64,000 bases of DNA from Pseudomonas syringae KCTC 12500. Lineage in GTDB: Bacteria; Pseudomonadota; Gammaproteobacteria; Pseudomonadales; Pseudomonadaceae. The DNA lies in contig NZ_AYTM02000002.1 in the NCBI RefSeq assembly GCF_000507185.2, positions 4,561,501 to 4,625,500 of the forward strand. The letters run 5' to 3'. The notes under the pieces are model-generated. The model was not told where the DNA came from. It made no database searches and was given only the letters and a program-made list of their open reading frames with translations. The position numbers were made by a program, and so were the translations under genes. Positions 19,100 through 27,693 of this stretch are shown here, in pieces (position 1 is the first letter of the stretch; each line of letters starts with the position of its first letter).

Positions 19100-20029
19100 T
19101 CAGGCTTTTTTGGCGGAGAGCAGTGCTTCCAGCTTTTCCTGATCGCGAGCAAACTGGCGAATACCTTCAGCCAGCTTTTCGGTGGCCATGGCGTCTTCGT
19201 TGGAAGCCCAGCGGAACTGGCTCTCGGTCAGGCTCTGACGCGCTTCGCCGGCGTTGCCCGGTGCAAGCTTGCGTTCCAGAGTGCCGGTGTCCTCAGCCAG
19301 CTTCTTGAGCAGGTCGGTGCTGATGGTCAGACGATCACAACCGGCCAGCTGTTCGATCTGGTTCAGGTTGCGAAAGCTCGCACCCATGACCACGGTCTTG
19401 AAGTCGTTGGCCTTGTAGTAGTTGTAGATGCGCGATACCGACTGCACGCCCGGGTCTTCTGCGCCGGTGTAGTCGGTGCCTGTCGACTTCTTGTACCAGT
19501 CGTAGATACGGCCCACGAACGGCGAAATCAGGAACACCCCGGCCTCGGCGCAAGCGACTGCCTGGGCGAAGGAGAACAGCAAGGTCAGGTTGGTCTGGAT
19601 GCCATCCTTTTCGAGCTTCTCGGCTGCGCGGATACCTTCCCAGGTAGCTGCCAGTTTGATCAGCACCCGATCACGCTTGATGCCAGCGGCGTCGTACAGA
19701 CCGATCAAACGCTTGCTGCGCTCGATCAGGGCATGGGTGTCGAAGGAGAGGCGTGCATCCACTTCAGTGGATACGCGACCCGGAACCACCTTGAGAATTT
19801 CCTGACCGATGGCGACTGCAAAACGGTCGCAGGCCAGGCCGATGTCGCCCTTGCTACCGTCGAACGCTTTGCCCAGCATCTTGGCGTTGTTCGCGTCGGA
19901 AGCGGCCTTGAGCAGCAGGGAAGGGTTGGTGGTGGCGTCCTCGGGTTCGAGGCTCTTGATTGCGCCGAAGTCGCCGGTGTCAGCAACAACGGTGGTGAAT
20001 TTCTTGAGTTGATCCAGCTTGGAAGTCAT
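19100..20029 (-). CDS. tal: Transaldolase
   Basis: Transfers a dihydroxyacetone unit between sugar phosphates in the non-oxidative pentose phosphate pathway. The product is about 309 residues from [19 protein letters not shown]. Family motifs are clear: [31 protein letters not shown] with the Schiff-base Lys, [28 protein letters not shown] and [12 protein letters not shown]. The ATG at 20029 gives the normal N-terminus; an upstream in-frame Met at 20083 is less likely. From memory tal is next to dusA in P. aeruginosa; here about 22 kb lie between them. Confidence 0.96.
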   Translation of the reverse strand: MTSKLDQLKKFTTVVADTGDFGAIKSLEPEDATTNPSLLLKAASDANNAKMLGKAFDGSKGDIGLACDRFAVAIGQEILKVVPGRVSTEVDARLSFDTHALIERSKRLIGLYDAAGIKRDRVLIKLAATWEGIRAAEKLEKDGIQTNLTLLFSFAQAVACAEAGVFLISPFVGRIYDWYKKSTGTDYTGAEDPGVQSVSRIYNYYKANDFKTVVMGASFRNLNQIEQLAGCDRLTISTDLLKKLAEDTGTLERKLAPGNAGEARQSLTESQFRWASNEDAMATEKLAEGIRQFARDQEKLEALLSAKKA

Positions 20030-20237
20030 GAGCGTGCTCTGTCCTGTGCGGTTGGATGACATTACCCGAGCGCTGCCGACCACTCAAGGCCGCAGCGTTT
20101 ACTGCTGCCGATGATAGGCCCTGAGGGACGGCATTGTCGTGAATACCTTTGTCTAGACTGTTTTTGAGCCTCGCACCGACTGCTTGTTCCCTTGATATGA
20201 ATTTAACCTCTGCCGAGCGGCCTGCACGCTGCAGGTT

Positions 20238-22607
20238 TCACAGCGACCACTTCAGCGAGACCATCAGGTTGCGCGGGTCACCGTAAACGCCGCTGCCGGT
20301 TGCCAGCGGAATGCCTTGCCAGTATTTTTCGTCGAATACGTTGTTGAGATTGACCCGCGCGTCCCAGTGCTCGTCGAACCGGTAGCCTGCCATCAGCCCC
20401 ACGACCGCATAGGCATCCTGCACGGAGTGACCGTTGCCGACCCGGTTGTACGTCTCGCTTTGTGCCAGGACATCTGCACCCACGCGCCATTTGTTCAGGT
20501 TGCCGGGCAGGTGGTAGGACGTCGCTGCCTTGAACAGGTGTTTCGGCTGATTGGGCGCAAACAGGTCGCCCTTGTCATTGGTTCGGTCCTTGACGTACTG
20601 GCTCAACACCAATGTGTAGGAAGCGGAGGCCTGCCAGTCAGGTGTCAGTTGGCCGGTTATTTCTGCGTCGATACCTCGACTGCGCACTTCCCCGGCGGCT
20701 TCGTAACAGACGCGATTTTGCTGCTGGCAGGCGGCTGGCGGGTTGACGATGGCATACGCGCGGTTTTCCTGGGTCATGTCGAAGACTGCCAGCGAGGCAT
20801 TCAGGCTGCCGTCGAAGTATTCGCCTTTCAGACCGATTTCATAACTTTCGCCGGTCATCGGGTCAAGCACGCCGCCCCCCACGTCCAGCTGATTCTGCGG
20901 CTTGAAAATCTCGGTATAGCTGGCGTAGGCCGAGTAGGTGTCGTTCAGGTCATAGACAACACCGGCGTAGGGCGTGACTTCGCGGATGACCTTGTAGTCG
21001 CCATTATTGGCCGAACGATTCTGGTAGTCGTACCAGCTCACCCGGCTGCCGACGATAAGGTGCAACGGATCAATCGGGTTGAAACGCGCGGCAGCGTAGA
21101 CGCCTTCCTCGGTGGCGGTGTTCTGGCTGACATAGGCCGTGCGCGTGGCAAGGTCTGGCTTTGCAATCACGTTGGGATTGAAGTGATGGATATCGATTGG
21201 CGTGGAGCCGTAGAAGCCGCCTTTCTGATCGAACTTCTCTTCGCGACGACTGACCCCGAGCATCACCTCATGCTCTCGGCCAAACAGCTGGAACGGGCCG
21301 GACAGTGAGCCGTCGAGGCTGGTCTGCACATCCGTGGTGTCGTACTGGCCGGCTGCCTGGCCGTAGCCGGTGCCGTTGGCGGTCAGGTAGTTGGAGTACA
21401 TGTCGGACTCCGCCCAGATTCTGGTCGCTGCCAGCTTGCTGCTCCAGCCGTTGTCGAAATGATGGGTCAGGTCAGTGAAAAGGCTGACGTTGTGTCTGTC
21501 CCAGTAGGCCCAGTCGTTGCTCAGGAACGTCGAGCGTGGCAGGTCAAGATTCTCGCCGTTCGGACCGGATGGCAGGCTGCCCCAGTCGGAGGTCGCGTCA
21601 TCGCGCTGCCTCGAGGCGCCGATGGTCCAGGTGGTCGATTCGCTGAGATCGGCTTCCAGCACGCCATAGAACGTCTGGCGCTCTTTATCGCGCTCATCGA
21701 CAAAACTGTTGCCCGTTTCGTAGGCCGCCACCACCCGGCCGCGCAACGTACCGGAATCGTTGAGCCGGTTCGACGCGTCCACTTCGGTACGGTAACGGTC
21801 CCAACTCCCTGCACTGGTGGTCACGCTCACTTGCGGAGTCGTGGTGGGACGCTTGCGGATCAGGTTCAGCGTCGCCGATGGACTGCCCGCACCGGTCATC
21901 AGCCCCGTCGCCCCGCGCACCACCTCGACGCGGTCGTACAGGGCCAGATCGGCACCGGAAATGGTGTCCAGTGTAAAGGTACTGACGATTGTCGGCAGAC
22001 CGTCATACATCAGGTTATCGATGGCAAAGCCGCGCGCCAGAAATTGCTGACGGTCCGAGCCGAACTTGCGCAGCGTCACGCCGGGTGCATATTTGACGAC
22101 ATCATTGAGGTCGTTCATGCCTTGATCTTCAATGCGCTGGCGGGTGATCACGCTCACCGACTGCGGCGTCTCGCGAATCGACAGGGGCAGCCTGGTCGCG
22201 CTGCTCATCGAGCCGGTCGTATACGAGCCACTGCCTTCTGTAGTGGCCATTCCAGCGATTCCCGTTTGAGCGCTGATATCCACGTTGCCCAGCGTCATGG
22301 GGCCATTACTGGCTGGCTGGAATACCTTCACGGCATTGCCCTGCACTTGGGCGTCAAGGCCGCTGCCCAGCAGCAGTCGGCTCAGTGCCTGAGCCGGTTC
22401 CAGGCTGCCTCTTACAGCCGGGGCCTGCTTGCTTGCAATCAGGGAGTCATCAGCCGATATCTGCAGGCCGCTTGCCTGACTCAGTTGTGTCAGCGATTTG
22501 GAGAGCGGCTGTGCGGGCAGATCGAGTTGGACGGGGGCTGCCACTGCGGCGGCTGAAAGCCCAAGGACTACAAGACCGGTCAGCGAAGGGGGAAACGGAC
22601 GAAGCAT
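20238..22607 (-). CDS. TonB-dependent siderophore receptor with N-terminal STN signalling domain
   Basis: An outer-membrane receptor of about 789 residues. After a signal peptide (LVVLGLSAAAVAA) comes an STN domain (VQLDLPAQPLSKSLTQLSQ and on, about residues 30-105), then the plug (RETPQSVSVITRQRIEDQG; VEVVRGATGLMTGAGSPSATLNL) and a 22-strand barrel ending SLKWSL. The plug is of the FpvA/FoxA/FhuE type, so a ferric hydroxamate or pyoverdine-like ligand is likely. A Cys pair (ACQQQNRVC) lies in an extracellular loop. STN receptors normally signal through an anti-sigma/ECF pair, but none is adjacent. The ATG at 22607 has AGGA nine bases upstream; the frame extends to 22715. Confidence 0.9.
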   Translation of the reverse strand: MLRPFPPSLTGLVVLGLSAAAVAAPVQLDLPAQPLSKSLTQLSQASGLQISADDSLIASKQAPAVRGSLEPAQALSRLLLGSGLDAQVQGNAVKVFQPASNGPMTLGNVDISAQTGIAGMATTEGSGSYTTGSMSSATRLPLSIRETPQSVSVITRQRIEDQGMNDLNDVVKYAPGVTLRKFGSDRQQFLARGFAIDNLMYDGLPTIVSTFTLDTISGADLALYDRVEVVRGATGLMTGAGSPSATLNLIRKRPTTTPQVSVTTSAGSWDRYRTEVDASNRLNDSGTLRGRVVAAYETGNSFVDERDKERQTFYGVLEADLSESTTWTIGASRQRDDATSDWGSLPSGPNGENLDLPRSTFLSNDWAYWDRHNVSLFTDLTHHFDNGWSSKLAATRIWAESDMYSNYLTANGTGYGQAAGQYDTTDVQTSLDGSLSGPFQLFGREHEVMLGVSRREEKFDQKGGFYGSTPIDIHHFNPNVIAKPDLATRTAYVSQNTATEEGVYAAARFNPIDPLHLIVGSRVSWYDYQNRSANNGDYKVIREVTPYAGVVYDLNDTYSAYASYTEIFKPQNQLDVGGGVLDPMTGESYEIGLKGEYFDGSLNASLAVFDMTQENRAYAIVNPPAACQQQNRVCYEAAGEVRSRGIDAEITGQLTPDWQASASYTLVLSQYVKDRTNDKGDLFAPNQPKHLFKAATSYHLPGNLNKWRVGADVLAQSETYNRVGNGHSVQDAYAVVGLMAGYRFDEHWDARVNLNNVFDEKYWQGIPLATGSGVYGDPRNLMVSLKWSL

Positions 22608-22726
22608 TAGGGTCATTCCTGCAATGGCTGAGGACGTGGTGATACATCTGGCAGAGGACGCGCCTCTCGACCGGGGTGACGGGCAGCGGCGGGGCGAGAC
22701 TAACAACTTTTTCATATTTAATTAAA

Positions 22727-22741
22727 TGCTAATCACTCTCA
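22727..22741. promoter_or_regulatory. Probable Fur box
   Basis: TGCTAATCACTCTCA matches 13 of 15 positions of the Fur-type sequence TGATAATCATTCTCA. It lies in the divergent region between the TonB receptor and the carboxypeptidase gene, so it could control either or both. Confidence 0.6.
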
Positions 22742-22845
22742 GTTACATCCTCATACATATTTGTTGCACGAGCCTCGCCTGTGGCGTCGAGCAACGCATT
22801 GGGGTAAAGATGCTGTTCAACTCGCGATCATCTGAAGGAACCAGC

Positions 22846-24108
22846 ATGCATTCACGACGCTTCCCCATCACTGCCGCAATCGGACTTTCCCTGGCTTCAA
22901 TGGGCCTGTTTTCCATGGCTGCCAGCGCCGCCGAACTGTCGCCCGATCAGTTGCTGAAAAAAGCCCAGGCCGAACAACCGGCCTACCTCGACACGGTCCG
23001 GCAACTGGTCGATATCGACACAGGCACCGGCCAGGCAACCGGGCTGAAGACCGTCAGCGCAATGCTGGTCGAACGTCTCAAGGCGCTGGGCGCAGAAGTT
23101 TCCACCACGCCGGCAGAGCCTTCGGCGGGAGACAATATCGTCGGTACCTTCAAAGGCAACGGCACGCGGTCTTTTCTGTTGATGGTTCACTACGACACGG
23201 TGTTTGGGCCGGGCACCGCCGCCAAGCGTCCCTTCAGACTCGACAGCGAGCGCGCCTATGGCCCGGGGGTGGCAGATGCCAAGGGCGGCGTAGCGATGAT
23301 TCTGCACGCGCTGCAACTGTTGCAGAATGAGCAGTTCAAGGCGTTCGGTACGCTCACTGTGCTCTTCAACCCGGACGAGGAGACCGGCTCCAGCGGCTCG
23401 AAAAAAGTCATCGCCGAACTCGCTCGCCAGCATGACTACGTGTTTTCGTACGAGCCGCCTGACAAGGATGCCGTCACTGTTGCCACCAACGGCATCAATG
23501 GGCTGATTCTCGATGTCAAAGGCAAGTCGTCACACGCTGGCTCCGCTCCCGAGGCCGGACGCAATGCGGCCATCGAGCTTGCGCACCAACTGCTGCAGCT
23601 CAAGGACCTCGGCGACCCGGACAAAGGCACGACCGTCAACTGGACGCTGATCAAGGGCGGGGAGAAGCGCAACATCATTCCATCCAGCGCGTCGGCCGAG
23701 GCGGACATGCGCTATTCCGATCTCAGTGAAAGCGATCGCGTACTGGCTGATGGCCAAAGGATGGTGAAGAAGACGCTGGTCGATGGCACCGAAGTGACCT
23801 TGCAAATGGAAAAAGGCCGACCGCCGTTGGCCAGAAACCCTGGCTCCGAACAGTTGGCGAAAACCGCGCAGACGCTTTACCAGAAAACAGGCCGAACTTT
23901 AGAGCCGATTGCCATGCGTTTCGGTACCGACGCGGGCTATGCCTACGTACCGGGCAGTGCAAAACCGGCGGTGCTCGAAACCATGGGCGTGGTCGGCGCG
24001 GGCCTGCATGCCGACGATGAATACATTGAGTTGTCGAGCATTGCGCCCAGGCTTTACCTGACCGTCGCGTTGATTACGCAGCTGTCGAAGGGCGATGCGA
24101 CACCCTGA
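22846..24108 (+). CDS. Secreted M20 metallopeptidase, carboxypeptidase G2-like (glutamate carboxypeptidase)
   Basis: A 420-residue enzyme with a signal peptide (cut after SMAASAA), so probably periplasmic. It belongs to the M20 zinc peptidases and most resembles carboxypeptidase G2, which releases C-terminal glutamate from folates and similar N-acyl glutamates. Metal ligands are visible: His115 in MVHYDTVF, Asp144 in GVADAKGG, Glu178-Glu179 in NPDEETGSSGS, and the late His in GAGLHADDEY. The dimerisation domain begins with GKSSHAGSAPEAGRNA. The ATG at 22846 has GAAGGAA upstream. It is divergent from the TonB receptor and shares the Fur-like site, so iron may control it. Confidence 0.88.
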   Translation: MHSRRFPITAAIGLSLASMGLFSMAASAAELSPDQLLKKAQAEQPAYLDTVRQLVDIDTGTGQATGLKTVSAMLVERLKALGAEVSTTPAEPSAGDNIVGTFKGNGTRSFLLMVHYDTVFGPGTAAKRPFRLDSERAYGPGVADAKGGVAMILHALQLLQNEQFKAFGTLTVLFNPDEETGSSGSKKVIAELARQHDYVFSYEPPDKDAVTVATNGINGLILDVKGKSSHAGSAPEAGRNAAIELAHQLLQLKDLGDPDKGTTVNWTLIKGGEKRNIIPSSASAEADMRYSDLSESDRVLADGQRMVKKTLVDGTEVTLQMEKGRPPLARNPGSEQLAKTAQTLYQKTGRTLEPIAMRFGTDAGYAYVPGSAKPAVLETMGVVGAGLHADDEYIELSSIAPRLYLTVALITQLSKGDATP

Positions 24109-24207
24109 GGGCCTGTGAGGTGAGGGCGGCAAGGCGTGGTCTCCGGTCCGCGCCATCTGTCGAGGTATCGGGCATCGCGATTGACCTGAGCGCCGATAAA
24201 CGATTAA

Positions 24208-24223
24208 CTGTATATGTATACAG
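24208..24223. promoter_or_regulatory. LexA (SOS) box
   Basis: CTGTATATGTATACAG is a 16-base near-perfect palindrome matching the gamma-proteobacterial LexA consensus CTGT-N8-ACAG at all eight fixed bases. It ends 22 bp before the start of the UmuD-like gene. Confidence 0.92.
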
Positions 24224-24245
24224 TAAATCATAAAAGGCTCGCCTC

Positions 24246-24689
24246 ATGAGTGTTACCTTCCTTGGCCCATTGTCGGCAGGGGGCATCAAGCTCCCGTTCA
24301 TATCGCTGTCGTCCGTTGGCGCCCGATCGCCAGTGGTCGAGAAGCATGTTTCGATTGCCGAGCTTTGTGAGGTCCGTGAGCCGCACGCTTACCTGGCCAG
24401 GATCGAAGATCAAGGCATGCAAGGGGGCGGCATGTGCAGCGGAGACATGCTGGTGGTCGACCGCAGCCAGTACGCCGAGCACGGTGACATCGTCGTTGCC
24501 TCGCTCAATGCACTGCAGATCTGCCGACGTTTGCACATGCGGGGTGATGTGGTGATTCTGGAATCGCAAAACCCGGATTACCCGCCACTGCATGTCACCG
24601 ACAACGATGACCTGATCATCCTGGGCGTGGTGACCTATAGTGTGAAAAATCTACTGGAGGGCCGCGCTGCATCATCAGCTCATCGATGA
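24246..24689 (+). CDS. UmuD-like protein lacking the catalytic Ser-Lys dyad
   Basis: A 147-residue protein that aligns by eye along its whole length with UmuD/RulA: GGIKLPF at the start, the cleavage region SSVGARSP (UmuD QCGFPSP), SGDMLVVDRS, HGDIVVASLN and LGVVTYSVKNLL. UmuD is an SOS peptidase-fold subunit of the error-prone polymerase UmuD'2C. Here the GDSM motif is DQGM (Ser to Gly57) and the VKKL motif is CRRL (Lys to Arg94), so self-cleavage should be impossible. No umuC/rulB gene follows. A consensus LexA box lies 22 bp upstream, so SOS induction is expected. It may be a competitor or partner for another UmuD-type protein. Confidence 0.85.
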   Translation: MSVTFLGPLSAGGIKLPFISLSSVGARSPVVEKHVSIAELCEVREPHAYLARIEDQGMQGGGMCSGDMLVVDRSQYAEHGDIVVASLNALQICRRLHMRGDVVILESQNPDYPPLHVTDNDDLIILGVVTYSVKNLLEGRAASSAHR

Positions 24690-24767
24690 ACAGACGCATG
24701 TCCTTGCATTGCACGCCGCTGCGTGATCTGCTTCCTACTCTTTGGCTTTTAGCGGAATACCGAGCGC

Positions 24768-25007
24768 ATGCAAGAACGACTTGACCAGTTACGGCTCCCC
24801 AAGCCTGTACAGGGAGCAATCAGTGATCTGGTAAGAGCGCTCGACGCAACCAGCACCTGCGCCGACGTGGAAGCCGAAGCGGCGTTGCAGATCGAATACA
24901 TTCACGGTCTTGAGACCAGCAGAAAGCTGCGTCCAGCCGATGCCGAAGCGCTTTACATCATATTCGACGACGCAGTTCAGGCTCGTTTACAGGCACTTGC
25001 CGATTAG
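24768..25007 (+). CDS. Hypothetical small protein, 79 residues
   Basis: Begins MQERLDQLRLPKPVQGAISD and is mostly helical, with a run of acidic residues in the middle (ADVEAEAALQIEYIHGLE). I recognise no domain. There is no signal peptide or membrane segment. It lies about 80 bp after the UmuD-like gene and about 130 bp before the sensor kinase on the same strand. Codon use is like the core genome, which supports it as a real gene. Confidence 0.6.
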   Translation: MQERLDQLRLPKPVQGAISDLVRALDATSTCADVEAEAALQIEYIHGLETSRKLRPADAEALYIIFDDAVQARLQALAD

Positions 25008-25134
25008 ATTCGGTATTCCGTTATTCTCCTGCCTGCGTGAATTTCACTCCAGACGTTATTTGTCCGCTGGATAGGGACGGATGCATTGGCTTACCCTACG
25101 AATCCGCAATCTGCGGGGTTCATGTCAGGTTTGA

Positions 25135-26268
25135 ATGGCTATGCGTTTATCAGGCTTCATCCTCGAGAACATCGAAGCTATCGTGCGCGAGTGGACCGAT
25201 TTCGCGCGCACCCTGTCCGCGCTCGGCGAGCCTCTGGATACCACGGAGCTCAGAGACCATGCCGAGCAAATGCTGCGCGCCATCGCCACTGATCTGCAAA
25301 CGGATCAATCGTTGCAGCAACAGGTCGACAAATCCCAGGGCCACGGTGTGTCAAATGAACAGACTGCAGCGAAAAGCCACGCGATCACTCGATTGATGTC
25401 GGGCTTCACCATCGATCAGGTGGTTTCGGAGTTTCGGGCATTGCGGGCGAGCGTGATCAAGCAGTGGATGTCGCGAGAGACGCAGGACGCTCAACAGCAG
25501 ATCGAAGACATGATCCGCTTCAACGAGGCAATAGATCAGGCACTTGCCGAGTCCATCACCAGCTACACAGGCGCGGTTCAGGCGTCACGCAATATCTTTC
25601 TGGGCATCCTCGGGCACGACTTGCGCACCCCGCTAAGCGCGATACTGCTGGGTGCCGACGTGCTGTTGCGCACCCATGATCTGGGCGCTCGTCCAACCAA
25701 GGTCGCCTCGAGGATCTATTCCAGCGTGAAGCGCGCCAACCAGATCGTTGGCGATTTGCTTGACTTCACGCGTTCGCAGATCGGCCCCGGCATCCCGCTG
25801 AAAAAGACCGAAGTAGACATGCAACCCATCTGCACTCGCATCGTTGAAGAGTCGAGTACCGTCCACCCGGAAGCAGACATTCGCCTGACTTCAGACGACC
25901 CGGTTATTGGTCGCTTCGATGGCGATCGCCTCGAGCAGGTCTTCTCCAACCTAATCGGCAACGCCATACAGCATGGCAATAGCAGCGATCCCGTCGAAGT
26001 AACGCTGGCCGTCTCGGAGAGCGAGCTGCGCTTTACCGTTCACAATACCGGCAGCCCGATTCCCGAAGACGTGCTTCCGTTCATCTTCAACCCGATGGAC
26101 CGCTACTCACCCGAAAAAATGACCGATAACGGACCTTATTCAAGCCTGGGGCTGGGTCTGTTCATCGTCGACAGGATTGTCGATGCGCACGGCGGGCGTA
26201 TCGAGGTGACATCGAAAGCGGATCTGGGGACTACGTTTGCGGTCGTTATTCCGTTGAATGCGGAGTGA
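25135..26268 (+). CDS. Cytoplasmic sensor histidine kinase with RsbR-like N-terminal domain
   Basis: A 377-residue kinase without membrane segments. Residues ~1-150 form an all-helical sensor resembling the N-terminal domain of RsbR-type proteins (ENIEAIVREWTDFARTL near the start). The dimerisation/phospho-acceptor helix has His in LGILGHDLRTPLSAILLGA (residue ~163). The ATP-binding domain has the N box FSNLIGNAIQHGNSS, and G boxes FIFNPMDRYS and GLGLFIVDRIVDAHGG. No response regulator or receiver domain is adjacent, so it is an orphan kinase. Start ATG at 25135, with a second ATG two codons later as alternative. Confidence 0.85.
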   Translation: MAMRLSGFILENIEAIVREWTDFARTLSALGEPLDTTELRDHAEQMLRAIATDLQTDQSLQQQVDKSQGHGVSNEQTAAKSHAITRLMSGFTIDQVVSEFRALRASVIKQWMSRETQDAQQQIEDMIRFNEAIDQALAESITSYTGAVQASRNIFLGILGHDLRTPLSAILLGADVLLRTHDLGARPTKVASRIYSSVKRANQIVGDLLDFTRSQIGPGIPLKKTEVDMQPICTRIVEESSTVHPEADIRLTSDDPVIGRFDGDRLEQVFSNLIGNAIQHGNSSDPVEVTLAVSESELRFTVHNTGSPIPEDVLPFIFNPMDRYSPEKMTDNGPYSSLGLGLFIVDRIVDAHGGRIEVTSKADLGTTFAVVIPLNAE

Positions 26269-26361
26269 GGTCGCATAGCGGCGATAGAGTTGCGAGGCAA
26301 CTGAAGAGCATCCGGATCAGAGCTGCCTGTCCCTGATAACGCGCCCGTCATGGCCTGAAAG

Positions 26362-26724
26362 TCAGCGCAGGATAATCACACCCTGACGTGCCACACGGAT
26401 GAGATGCCTGTAGGTGTCCGATCTGCTGCCGTCGGGGGGAAGACGAATGATCAACAGGTCATAAGTATCATCGTCCCATAGACCCATGTCTGCACACCCA
26501 TCAAAAAGCCGCATGGCCGGGCTCAGTACCGTCGCCAGGCCTGTCGTTGAAACGGGTAAGTTTTCAACGCCTGCCATCTCAGTTGCCAACTGCTCTGCTT
26601 TACCAAACGTCAGCGTCCGCCAGGCCAGACGAAAGGAGCTACGGTTGATCGTCACGCCGTTCTCGAGACCAATAACGGCATTTCGGTTTCTATCGGATAT
26701 CACATGTATGCTCCATGCAAACAC
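26362..26724 (-). CDS. Hypothetical protein, 120 residues
   Basis: No recognised domain. The predicted protein begins MFAWSIHVISDRNRNAVIG and is a mixed alpha/beta sequence with NRSSFRLAWRTLTFGKAEQLATEM in the middle. There is no signal peptide. It sits ten bases downstream of the PEP mutase-family gene on the same strand, which suggests co-transcription, but with no common function that I can name. Its third-position GC is lower than in core genes. Confidence 0.5.
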   Translation of the reverse strand: MFAWSIHVISDRNRNAVIGLENGVTINRSSFRLAWRTLTFGKAEQLATEMAGVENLPVSTTGLATVLSPAMRLFDGCADMGLWDDDTYDLLIIRLPPDGSRSDTYRHLIRVARQGVIILR

Positions 26725-26734
26725 TCGATCCTGA

Positions 26735-27550
26735 TTAACGCATCACTTCATCGAGCTGATTCAGACTCAGTCCCGATTGTAGAAAATCCAGTCCCTCTGG
26801 TTCTTCCAATCCAAGTAAAACAGTCGAGATCTGCCGGTAGGCGTTACGAAACAGTGAGCTGCCCAGGCTGATCCGGCGAACGCCTACTGTCCTGAGTCTG
26901 TCAATCGTCATACCGAAAACAGGCAGGACGTTGAGAGGTTTGCTGAGCGCTCTCTGAATCGCCTCAATGTCCTCGATCGACTTCAAGCCGGGTGCGAACA
27001 GACAATCGGCTCCTGCTTCTTCAAACGCGACCAGCCGTTTAATAACCTCGGTCAACGAATACTCGTGCGCTCCAAGCAGATAGTCGGTCCTGGCGGTGAC
27101 GATAAAATCGGCATCGAGCGCGTGGGCGGCCTCACTCGCAGCGCGTACCCGATCGCACGCTTCTTCGATAGAGAAATACAGCGGGGTGTTCGGGTCATGA
27201 TAGTCGGATATATCCTCAATGGATGCACCTGCGCAGCCGACGGTCAGGGCTCTTCTGAAATGCTCCTCGACCTTGCCCAGTGTTTTCGCCAGACCATTCT
27301 CCAGGTCTGCCGTCACGGGTATGTCCACTGCCCTAACGATGCGTTCAATCGCCGCAAAGCGATCTTCATGGTCCATCGAGGGGGATGAATCGCGGTAGCC
27401 CTGTGCATAGGCAATCCCCGCGCTGGTGGTGCCGAGGCTGGCGTAGCCCAACTGCTGAATGAGGCGCGCGCTTCCCTCACACCATGCATTGGGCATGACG
27501 AATAACTCATTGCGTTCATGTAACTTTCTGAATGCCTGGCTGGTGTTCAT
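26735..27550 (-). CDS. Isocitrate lyase/PEP mutase family enzyme
   Basis: A 271-residue TIM-barrel enzyme of the PEP mutase/isocitrate lyase superfamily, which makes or breaks C-C or C-P bonds next to a carboxylate with Mg2+. Motifs: WCEGSARLIQQLGYASLGTTSAG near the start, DLENG for metal binding, GASIEDIS, and ARTDYLLGA. True PEP mutases have EDKxxxxxNS; here that site reads EDIS, so phosphonate synthesis is unlikely and a lyase acting on an oxaloacetate- or methylisocitrate-like acid is more plausible. The ATG at 27550 has GGGAGG six bases upstream. It is divergent from the hydrolase that opens the next cluster. Confidence 0.8.
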   Translation of the reverse strand: MNTSQAFRKLHERNELFVMPNAWCEGSARLIQQLGYASLGTTSAGIAYAQGYRDSSPSMDHEDRFAAIERIVRAVDIPVTADLENGLAKTLGKVEEHFRRALTVGCAGASIEDISDYHDPNTPLYFSIEEACDRVRAASEAAHALDADFIVTARTDYLLGAHEYSLTEVIKRLVAFEEAGADCLFAPGLKSIEDIEAIQRALSKPLNVLPVFGMTIDRLRTVGVRRISLGSSLFRNAYRQISTVLLGLEEPEGLDFLQSGLSLNQLDEVMR

Positions 27551-27693
27551 GGCGCCTCCCTGAAGGGCCAAGCATAGTCTTCTTCGCAGCACGCATGATT
27601 AAAAAAAAATGAAGGGGCTTAAAAAAGTTTGAACAGACAACACGCAGCCCCTGTGGAATGCTTTTGTCCACTTTATCGCAAGGACGTCGACTG

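Noticed and set aside
20238..22607. Assignment of the receptor as FpvA for the pyoverdine made by this strain
   Set aside because: It is far from the pyoverdine genes and has no FpvI/FpvR partners; the ligand cannot be decided from sequence by eye.
26735..27550. Phosphonate biosynthesis locus
   Set aside because: The PEP mutase signature EDKxxxxxNS is missing and no phosphonopyruvate decarboxylase is adjacent.
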